Source of the DNA: Microglena sp. YARC
Taxonomy: Eukaryota; Chlorophyta; Chlorophyceae; Chlamydomonadales; Chlamydomonadaceae
DNA: 64,000 nucleotides
Reading direction: 5' to 3'
Assembly (NCBI GenBank): GCA_022414725.1
Contig: CM039464.1
Location: 44,563,567 to 44,627,566 of the forward strand
In this document: in pieces, positions 31,011-40,855 of the stretch
How positions within the stretch are numbered: the stretch's first letter is position 1
Layout: every line of letters starts with the position of its first letter
Position numbers and translations under genes: made by a program
Notes under the pieces: generated by a model
What the model saw: the letters and a program-made list of their open reading frames with translations, nothing else
Told to the model about the DNA's origin: nothing
Databases searched by the model: none

Positions 31011-32851
31011 GCACACACTCCACCTGCCCACTCCTGTCCATGCCTCTATTAATGAGTGTGTACAAATCCAAATGATGCAATCTCCCTACTCCCTTACCGC
31101 TGCTCCGGACTTAAAGAGGACTGCAACTATAACCTCCTCCAACGCTAGCAGTGAGCCCACAATGACCCGCTCAAGCAGCACAAGGCCAAGTATAAGGAAG
31201 CGCGGTATTGCCAATGGCAAGCCAAGCCAGCTACAACGGTCCAAGCTTTCTGGCTGCCGGTGAACCCGTTCCACATAGAAAAGGCCTTGCTTTGCCAGCC
31301 CCCTGTGAGAGCAGTCAAGAGAGGGGGTGAGGGGGAAGGGGGGTAGAGGGGTAGAGGGAGTGAGGGGGATCCATTCCACATAGAAAAAGCCTTGCTTTGG
31401 CAGCCCCCTGCGAGAGCTGTCAAGAGAGGGGGTGAGGGGGAAGGGGTTAGAGGGGGTACAGGGGTGTAGGGGTGAGGGGCAGAGGGAGTGAGGGGTAGAG
31501 GGAGTGAGGGGGATCCATTTCACATGGAAAAAGCCTTGATTTGCCAGGCGCCTGCAAAAGCAGTCAAGAGAGAAGAGCTATTGATTTTTTGGGATGTCCG
31601 GATCTGGACCCAGCCGTCTGGATGTCTGCCTTTGCCAGCCGCCTGTGAGAGCAGTCAAGAGAGGGGGTGAGGGGTGAGGGGGTAGAGGGGTGAGGGGGGA
31701 AGGGAGACACGAGAGGGGAGAGGGGGTTAGGGGGCAGGGGGTAGAGAAGGTAGAGAGGTTAGGGGGGAAGGGAGACAAGAGAGGAATGAGGGGGAGAGGG
31801 GGTGAGGGGGCAGGAGGTAGAGGGGTGAGGGGGTGGAGGGGTGAGGGGGCAGGGGTAGAAGGGTGGAGGGGGCAGGGGGTACAGGGGTGAGGGGTGGAGG
31901 GATCAGGGGGTGAGGGGGTGGAGGGGTGAGGGGTGAGCAGTCAAGAGAGAAGAGCTACTGGAATATTTAGAGAAAGGTGGTAGGCCCCAGTGCAAGCAAA
32001 CAGGCTGGCCCCCTCAACCTCACGCCTCGTAATGAGGCGTAATATTTATGTATTTTATTTATTAGAGAATTCTCCTTGCCATAAGAGGGGTAGGTTGTTC
32101 AGCGAGTACAGGACATCTTTGAAATATGTTTTTGAGTACACAATTGAAAATTAGTATGATGCATCAGTTCACAATTGAAAATTGAAAATTAGTATGAGCT
32201 GCCACAGGTCGTGAGATTGAAGGAACCCTCCCATTTGCATGTACCGTACATACTGGAGAATGGCTACTATGCTGGGTTAATTTGGTTTCGCAGACCTGAG
32301 CTTGGACTACCACGCAACAGCAGTACAGCACGAAGGGAAGGTCTGTACTTCTTCCTTGGCGGAAAGTCTGGAATTTTGAGTACACATATTCTTACCTCAT
32401 ACCAATACCGATAAGGATGACAATTTGTTTTATACCAGTTAAGTCAGTGTTCACCTGGTGTTCACTGATTTTTTTTCCGACGGCGCACCGTCACTGCGTT
32501 GACATTCTGTCGTTGCATGGCGATGCATGACCCCCCCTGTCGTTGCATGGCGATACACAAACCCCACTGGCTTCACGCTTTGCGCTCCACCATGCGATGA
32601 CTATGCAACAATCCTGAAATCAGGCTTCAGTAGCCAAAGTAACTACATAAATCTGACAGAAAAAGCACTGTCAGTGTTCACTTGGGTATCAGCGTACTCT
32701 GGTGATTGAAATACCTTGAAATCATTAGAGCTTGGGAAAGTCCGAATGTCCCATTCCGCTTAACCTGGATCATCCCCCCCCCCCCACACACCCACCACCC
32801 ACAAGCCCAGCATGCCATGAGCATCCTACCCACTCTCCTAACATGTCCTAC

Positions 32852-33111
32852 CTTCGTGTGGGCTGCTGTTCTCATTGCTTGTGCTTGTGCTGGTGCTGGT
32901 GTTGGGAGCTGGGGGGGGCTTGCAAAGCACCTCATCCTCTGAAGTTGACTTGCTAGATGATCCACTGACCTCATCAATCAGAGCCTTTAGCTTTTTTTTG
33001 TATTCTGACATCCGATCATCGGGAATGCATCTACAAAGGCTATCACGTCTCGATCTGCTGACTGCGTTGTCCACTGCATTCTTGTAAACCTGCCCCTATC
33101 CGGAGGCCACC
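32852..33111 (-). CDS. Candidate internal exon, copy B (1-nt insertion)
   Basis: Counterpart of 12413-12671 with the same splice-like borders. An extra A in GTAAACC near 33088 shifts the frame in the first ten codons, and one change turns Asp to His before the donor (CACACGAAG). If the exon is real, copy B would need a different upstream phase or is damaged, unless the A is a consensus error. Confidence 0.35.
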
Positions 33112-34776
33112 CTGAGGAAAATTTCATTTCACATGGCTAAGAATAACCGGTTAATGGCAACGAATAACAGAGCAAGGGTGATTGCTGCTACTCCCGTTTA
33201 TACCCCAAGGGGTATAGTGCCGACCCCTGTGGGGGTCCAAGTACCAGCCCAGCTGGCACTCGCAACCCTGAGGAGCATGATGATGGTCACTGTTTATTGT
33301 TTGGCCACTCACAGCAGCTTCAGGGCAGCTCCCTAAGCCAGCCAGTGAGGTTAGTCCTACCACTGGAAATTTTGAGGGTCTTCAGCACCCTTTTATTTGG
33401 CTTATAAGGGTGCAGTTTGGTTGTGAGTGGTGCTGCGGGGGTGCAGGAAAAGGTGCCAAAGACCCCAGACATTTGCAGTGTACTTAGTCAGGAATTTTGG
33501 TGGTCACTGTGCAAATTAGCAACACCATTCCAGTCGTTGGACATGGTCAAGGCCTTAACTCATGGAACACCTAATGTACAACTCCGGAGAGCCCTAGTGC
33601 GACCAAATAGGCATGTCCAAGCAACTGTAGGGTGCAACATACTTTATCGCAAGTTTTCAATTTGAACAAGCGCGTGTCCCTGCATTACTAGGTACAAAGC
33701 AAACAGGAGCATGGCATAAGCCATGGCCCTCTGGATAACCCTTTGCATAATTGTGTATAAAGGGAATAGGAACATGGCATGGCCCATGACTCATTGAATG
33801 ACCCATGACCTATAGAATGACACATGGCAAATAGGAACATGGCATGACTCATAACTCATTGAATGACCCATGACCCATTGAATGGCACATGGCAAATAGG
33901 AACATGGCAAGGCCCATGACTCATTGAATGACCCATGACCTGTGACCTATGTCCCATGACCCATTGAATGACACATGGCCAACTGAGACATGACATTATT
34001 TCTGTTCACATTGTTGAGCCTTCCAGGGCTTTTCTTTTCAGCTTTTCAAAGCAGCTTGTAGGCAGATCCTTGAGTCAGCCACTGGGCTAAGAACTAAGAA
34101 CGCGGCAATACTAAAAAGATGATTGTGTTAGCTTCGAGGTGCACTTGGTTGCGCCAGCTTTGGCTGAATAGCCAGTCAGGGGAGCTGCCTAGAAGCTGCT
34201 GCTCGTTGCTGAGAAGAAAAGCGATGGAGTGTTGTATCGAGCTACGGTGCTACATGTCTAGTAACAACGTGACTAGTAAAACAGTGCTTACTCTCCATCA
34301 TGGAGCCATCCCCATTACCCCGATGCAGATAAGTAGCTGAACGGGTGGCCGAACAAATCGTGCCGTTACCTGACGAGAGGTCCGCAGTCGCTGACGCGTA
34401 TAGGTACCTTCGAAGGGATTTACTGATCTTAATGATTGGGACATCGCCTCGTCTACCGTGCGGCACTAGCTCGCATGAAGTCAGGAAAGTGGAGCCCTAA
34501 TGGTATATATTAGGATGCGTTTCTGACGACTCGGGAGATGCAGTGGTGATAGAGCGTAAGGAGTGGGAAAAAAGCGGACAGAAAAGAAATAAGAAGATCC
34601 GTCCAGATCACAGTAGGATTTTTGATTTTGGAGGAGGAACGATGAGCGCACGCGCACGCAAAACGGTACAATTCTACAAACACCCGGACCGGCACTACAA
34701 CCACCCGCACCCCCAACCACCCCAACGCTAATCTCCGTGGCCAACCCGCCACTCGGTTGACAATGAAGTTACGCGC

Positions 34777-34980
34777 TTGGAACGCGCAGTTACGCTGGAA
34801 CCAGAAATAAGGAACGAAGCTTCGAAATCCGTGACATCCCAGGTTGCTGGTTGTTCGTCAGTAGTTTCGATGCTCAACAAATCAGATTTTATGGGTGAGG
34901 TACGGTTTAGCGAACCCGTTCAACTCACGGGTCCGGATAGGTCAGCAGTTGCATATCTCTGCTGCTGCTTATCCATCTAG
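34777..34980 (+). CDS. Hypothetical ORF fragment, copy B
   Basis: Identical counterpart of 14337-14540. Confidence 0.2.
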   Translation: MERAVTLEPEIRNEASKSVTSQVAGCSSVVSMLNKSDFMGEVRFSEPVQLTGPDRSAVAYLCCCLSI

Positions 34981-35240
34981 CCATCTGTAGCCGTTCGCAT
35001 TTATTCCGGCAAACTGAGAAAACCACATTGAGGTCCCACTCCCAGACTGGAGTTAGGCCTGCGACTGCCCCTCAAATGCAAATCGCCCCCCCCCGTTTCC
35101 TCGCCGACCTTGCGCAGGCCCTGTTTCTTCATCGATCTCGTGCAAGGTTGTGATCGGGGTCACGAAGATGCGCCTTTCCTCGTCTGCGCGACAATAGCAA
35201 GGTGGGTGTGATGATGCGGACATCGCAGGTCGACAGTGAA

Positions 35241-35409
35241 TACCCCATCCCCATCCCCATCCCCATCCCCATCCCCATCCCCATCCCCATCCCCATCCCC
35301 ATCCCATCCCCATCCCCATCCCCATCCCCATCCCCATCCCCATCCCCATCCCATCCCCATCCCCATCCCCACCCCCACCCCCCATCCCCATCCCCATCCC
35401 CATCCCCAT
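35241..35409. repeat. (CCCCAT)n microsatellite, copy B
   Basis: About 40 bp shorter than copy A and more homogeneous (few CCCAT units). Confidence 0.95.
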
Positions 35410-36168
35410 TTCTCGTTGTGCTGCAGCACTGCCTATAAAGCATCGAGCACCACCTCATCTGTCCACGTACGATCCATGTATCCAAGATCCCAGCAACATA
35501 CAATGTGTCATGTTCTTAATGTAGCGCTTGTACTACTTGTGCTACAAGTAGGACCTAAAATAAACTGAATGCAATTAATACAAATACTTTTGCTCTTACC
35601 CGATTCAGGTGAAGAGGAACCCAAGCCAGTATTTTTCTTTTGGGCTACTTGTAGCAGCTTCTAGGCAGCTCCCTGAGCCAGACCCAGGGCTAAACCCCTA
35701 TATTTCAGGAGCGCTGGTAAGCTGACCATGTCAGCCGTCAGATGCACCAGCTTGCGCTGGCTTTGATTGAGTAGCCAGGCAGGCTAACTGCCCAGAAGCT
35801 GCTACATTTAGCCCAAAAGACCCAAGCCCAAGTACTTCAGAACTCAAGCACAGACTATGGCTGCTTACATCAGCATTCGTTCCTCTTCCCTTGGGTGCGT
35901 TTTTCAGTTTCAATTCACACAAAAAGTGCTTGTCTTTCAAACTGCCTTTCCTGTTTTAAGGATGGGCAAGTCCCTTGAGCCTATTTGGCTACCCCTGGAT
36001 TGTAAACATACACACATACACCTGGGTGCGTGCAACGACCAAATTATTAGTTTTATTTGCGTTTAGGATTTCAGAGTTTTCTGTAATGTGCTACTTGTGG
36101 CACAAGTGCTAAATTATGTACCTTGGTGTTTAAGGGTTGCTACATCAGGGCTTCTCGGAGTCACTTGG

Positions 36169-36949
36169 GGGGGGGGGCAAAAAGCTGGGTGCCGGGGGGG
36201 TCACTTTGGGGGCCAAAAAGGGGGGCCAAAAAGCTGGGTGCCGGGGGGTCACTTTGGGGGTCCAAAAAGGGGGGCCAAAAGCTGGGTGCCGGGGGGTCAC
36301 TTTGAGGGGCCAAAAAGGGGGGCCAAAAGCTGGGTGCCGGGGGGGTCACTTTGGGGGGCCAAAAAGGGGGGCCAAAAGCTGGGTGCCGGGGGGGTCACTT
36401 TGGGGGCCAAAAAGGGGGGCCAAAAGCTGGGTGCCGGGGGGTCACTTTGGGGGCCAAAAAGGGGGGCCAAAAGCTGGGTGCCTGGGGGGTCACTTTGGGG
36501 GGCCAAAAAGGGGGGCCAAAAGCTGGGTGCCGGGGGGGTCACTTTGAGGGGCCAAAAAGGGGGGCCAAAAGCTGGGTGCCGGGGGGGTCACTTTGGGGGG
36601 CCAAAAAGGGGGGCCAAAAGCTGGGTGCCGGGGGGGTCACTTTGGGGGGCCAAAAAGGGGGGCCAAAAGCTGGGTGCCGGGGGGGTCACTTTGGGGGGCC
36701 AAAAAGGGGGGCCAAAAGCTGGGTGCCTGGGGGGTCACTTTGGGGGCCAAAAAGGGGGGCCAAAAGCTGGGTGCCGGGGGGGTCACTTTGGGGGGCCATA
36801 AAGGGGGGCCAAAAGCTGGGTGCCGGGGGGGTCACTTTGGGGGGCCAAAAAGGGGGGCCAAAAGCTGGGTGCCTGGGGGTCACTTTGGGGGGCCAAAAAG
36901 GGGAGCCAAAAGCTGGGTTCCGGGGGGTCACTTTGGGGGGCCAAAAATC
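36169..36949. repeat. 49-bp minisatellite, copy B (about 16 units)
   Basis: Same unit as 15769-16262 but with about six more copies, the largest length difference between the 20-kb blocks. G-run lengths vary from unit to unit. Confidence 0.95.
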
Positions 36950-37895
36950 TTTTAGTAGCGCCCCAAAGGATGCTAGTTTTTTTTAAGTTGTGAAAGGATT
37001 TTCACCCCTGGAGGCGGGTCTGCCGAAACAAAACAGCGACACCGAAGATTCAGTTCGAATGGCGTTGCCACTCCTACAAAAGTGTAGGCACACTTAGGGG
37101 TCGGTGGGAGATACCGACCCTGGACCAACTGCTAGCGGCACCATGGTGCTATATAAAGACACTGCGTCATTTCCGTATAAAAAAACTGTTTGCATTAGTG
37201 CATTATCATTCTATCGTATAATTAAATGATCAGTGTAGCACGAGCTCAGGGGCCCGGCGGTAAACCTATATGGCACCCTTTGATTTGGCTTATAAGGTTG
37301 CACTTTTGGTGGGAAGCGTGCCATAGAGGTTCAGAAAAGGGTGCCGAAGACTTCCCAAATTTTGCATTGATCAAGAGTTGATCTTGATTCCCTTAATTAA
37401 TCTAATTATTGATTTATGAATTATTAATTTATCTAATTATTTTATCTCTGAAGCATAAACTCAGAGCCTCTGCCAGCAAAATGATTGTTTTGGACTCAGT
37501 TCATCAGTGCCTTTTCTGTTTAGCCCTCCTGATATCATGGTTGGGCCCTTAAGTGTCCTTAATGTGAAGTGAATGTATCACTGTAGCACGAACTCAGGGC
37601 CTCCGTCGGTAAATAATTGCTTGGGGATCAGTTCATCAGTTTTCTTTTTCCTTTTTCTGTTTAGCCCCTCCTGATATCATGGGTGGGCAAGTCCCTTAAC
37701 CCTACTTGGCTAACTCTGGATTGTAACAACATTCATGCATTAGCTACCCCATAGCACACAAACTTAGCTACACACATTGAATTTGCACCCTCCCCCTTCC
37801 CCCCCCCCCCCCCTCCCCTTCTCCCCCTCTCCCCCTTCCCCCTTCTCCCCCTTCTCCCCCTCTTCCACCCACCCCCCACCCTCTTCCACCCCCAC

Positions 37896-38090
37896 TAGGG
37901 TGCGACAAAGCGCGCGCGGCAGCGCGATTTTGCGCACACTTTTTGAGCCCCACTGCGTATTCCGCACAGTTTTTTCAACCCCCTGTGGGCGCAGCGCGCA
38001 GTTTTTGCTCTTTTTGCACTACAAAGTGCTGACCAATTTGACGCTTGTGCGCTTTAATCGCTGACCAATTTGACAAAATGTAGTACCCTG
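37896..38090 (+). mobile_element. hAT-type MITE family 2, second member (copy B)
   Basis: Counterpart of 17207-17402. Confidence 0.7.
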
Positions 38091-38854
38091 CCCCCCACCC
38101 CCTCCCTCCTTCCCTCCTCCCCCCCCTTCAAAGTTTTGAGCGTCCCGGTGGCATTCACCGAAGGTGGCCATCGTCACCAAAATAAGATTTGTTCGTTTAT
38201 GATTTGTTGGGGTTCAGTTCACCAGTGCTTGTTTTGTTAACTGTCTGTGTATGCATGTACATATGTTAGAGTCCAGGGGTAGGCATTTCTATTTTGAGGG
38301 TTGGGCAAGTCCCTTTAGCCTATTTCTATTTTGAGGGTTGGGCAAGTCCCTTTAGCCTATTTCTATTTTGAGGGTTGGGCAAGTCCCTTTAGCCTATTTC
38401 TATTTTGAGGGTTGGGCAAGTCCCTTCAGCCTATTTCTATACCCCTGGACTGTACAAATATATTCGAAGAACACACACGTTGGGTGATTGGGTTACCATC
38501 TCTCTCAAACACTTCAGGGGTGGCAACGCCATTCGAACTGGATCCTTGGTGCCACTGGTTTGTGTCGGGAGATCCAACTCCTGGGGTGAAATTCCTTGAA
38601 CAACTTAAAAAAGGGAATGATAGTCTGCATCTTGGCGATTGCATTTATGATAACAGGATTTCAATAAACAAATTAAAATTAAAATTAAAAAGGGAATGGC
38701 AGCCTGCACATTTATGATAACAGGATTTCAAAATATAATTAAAAATTAAAAAAATTGAAGAGGGAATGACAGCCTGCACATTGACGATTGCATTTATGAT
38801 AACATGATGTCAAGTTATCACTATGGCTGTTGCGGTTAGTTGCAGCCGTAGGTG

Positions 38855-39425
38855 TGTTTGCTGTTGACTGGCGGGCTGCTGCTGTTTTTGGTTGCTGCTG
38901 TAGGTGCGATTGCTGTTGAATGGCAGGCTGCTGCTGTGGTTGGTTGCTGCTGTAGGTGTGATTGCTGTTGACTGGCGGGCTGCTGCTGTGGTTGGTTGCT
39001 GCTGTAGGTGTGATTGCTGTTGACTGGCAGGCTGCTGCTGTGGTTGGTTGCTGCTGTAGGTGTGATTGCTGTTGACTGGCAGGCTGCTGCTGTGGTTGGT
39101 TGCTGCTGTAGGTGTGATTGCTGTTGACTGGCGGGCTGCTGCTGTGGTTGGCTGCTGCTGTAGGTGTGATTGCTGTTGACTGGCAGGCTGCTGCTGTGGT
39201 TGGTTGCTGCTGTAGGTGTGATTGCTGTTGACTGGCGGGCTGCTGCTGTGTTTGGTTGCTGCTGTAGGTGTGATTGCTGTTGACTGGCGGGCTGCTGCTG
39301 TGGTTGCTGTTGATGGCGGGCTGCTGTTGTGGTTAGTGGCAGCTGTAGGTGTGGTTGCCGTTGATTGGTGGACTGCTGCTGTAGGTGTGGTTGCTGTTGA
39401 CTGGCGGGCTGCTGTTGTGGTTAGA
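38855..39425. repeat. 52-bp minisatellite, copy B
   Basis: Counterpart of 18165-18735, same unit number. Confidence 0.9.
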
Positions 39426-40140
39426 AGTTATAGAAGAGGTCCCACCTTCATTTGGGGACAACTGCTCGCATTCATGTAGTACTAGGACGTGGCCAGGTTT
39501 ATGGTCGTGGTAGTGGTGGTGGTTGTGGCCGTAGTTGTGGTTGTGGTTGCGCCTATGCTTGTGCCTTTGGTTGTAGCCGTGGCTGTGGTTGTGGTTGCGG
39601 TTGCAGTTGTGGATACAAACCATAGGTATCACCTTCACATCTTGGGACCACTGCTTGCTTTCATTCATGTGGTACTAGGACGTGGCTAGGTTTGTGGTTG
39701 TGCTTGTGGATGTGGTTGTGCCTTTGCTTGTGGCCTTTGGTTGTGGCCCTGGCTGAGTGGCTGTGGTTGTACTTGTGGATACAAACCATAGATATCACGT
39801 TCACATCTTGGGACCACTGCTTGCTTTCATTCATGTAGCACTATGACGTTGCTAGGTTTGTGGTTGTGCTTGTGGATGTGGTTGTGCCTTTGGTTGTGGC
39901 CTTTGGTTGTGGCCCTGGCTGAGTGGCTGTGGTTGTACTTGTGGATATATAACATAGATATCACCTTCACATCGTGGGAAGACTGCTTGCATTCATTCAT
40001 GTAGTACTTATCTGCTGAAGACCAACCTGCCTACTTCAAGGCAAAAAAAACGAACTTAAATTCCTGAAATAGGTCTTGATCTCAGGTCTTGATAGGTCTT
40101 TATAGGTCTCCATCTCAGGTCTTGGTCGATATCTCAGGTC

Positions 40141-40488
40141 TTGATGTCAGGTCTTGATCTCAGGTCCTCTGTTGTGCTCTTTCGCTTTGTTGAAGACCGG
40201 GCCTACAATCGATTGTCAATCAAACCCATCTTAGTAGCCTATGAGGATTATTTGATGTTGGGCAAGTCCATTAAAACTCAGGAGTTAACGAGCGATCGAG
40301 GAAACATTGGTCACGCTTCAGTCTACGAAACGTTTCTTAGTGTTTGGCAGGGTCGAAGATCTGCGCTGAGCCGAGGTCTTTTGCCCACCCTTCGCCTATA
40401 TTTAGCAGCTGTTCCGCAGCAAATCGGGTCTTCAAATCGGGTCTTCAAATCGGGATTTCATTATTTCCGCAGTTCCCCGAGTGTTTAG
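40141..40488 (+). CDS. Hypothetical ORF, copy B (longer frame)
   Basis: Same start as 19452-19679, but one extra T (CGTTTCTTAG) opens another 40 codons (RRSALSRGLLPTLRLYLAA). Only one of the two readings can be ancestral. Confidence 0.2.
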   Translation: MMSGLDLRSSVVLFRFVEDRAYNRLSIKPILVAYEDYLMLGKSIKTQELTSDRGNIGHASVYETFLSVWQGRRSALSRGLLPTLRLYLAAVPQQIGSSNRVFKSGFHYFRSSPSV

Positions 40489-40675
40489 CCTAAATAGGCT
40501 ACCCGCTTGACTGTTGCAAACATACATATGCATAGGCAGAACAATGCATGGTGAGCAGTGCAATGTGGACCTAACACAGATGAGTGGTTCTTGAGGTGCT
40601 CCTGTTGATAAGACCTTTCCTAGTCCTATGCTGCCCATACCGCTATGCTGGTGTACTGGCTCATGCAGCATGTAA

Positions 40676-40838
40676 CATATATACGTACATACATACATAC
40701 ATACATACATACATACATACATACATACATACATACATACATACATACATACATACATACATACATACATACATACATACATACATACATACATACATAC
40801 ATACATACATACATACATACATACATACATACATACAT
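40676..40838. repeat. (TACA)n tetranucleotide microsatellite, copy B
   Basis: The same tract as at 19985-20112 but longer (about 39 units). It marks the right edge of the 20-kb duplication. It ends in CATGCAG followed directly by GTCACAATC, which could act as a 3' splice site for the Ala-rich frame that follows. Confidence 0.95.
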
Positions 40839-40855
40839 GCAGGTCACAATCGAGT

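Larger units (their letters stand above)
20454..40838 (+). repeat. 20-kb direct tandem duplication, copy B
   Basis: Second copy of the block at 1-20112. The offset is about 20439-20453 for most of the length and rises to about 20690 after the 49-bp minisatellite, which has about six more units here. Similarity ends inside the (TACA)n tract. Copy A continues into a 27-bp inverted repeat, whereas copy B continues into the Ala-rich reading frame. Many differences are single-base losses in copy B between 23.6 and 25.5 kb, a pattern expected of imperfect consensus sequence as well as of real divergence. Confidence 0.95.
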
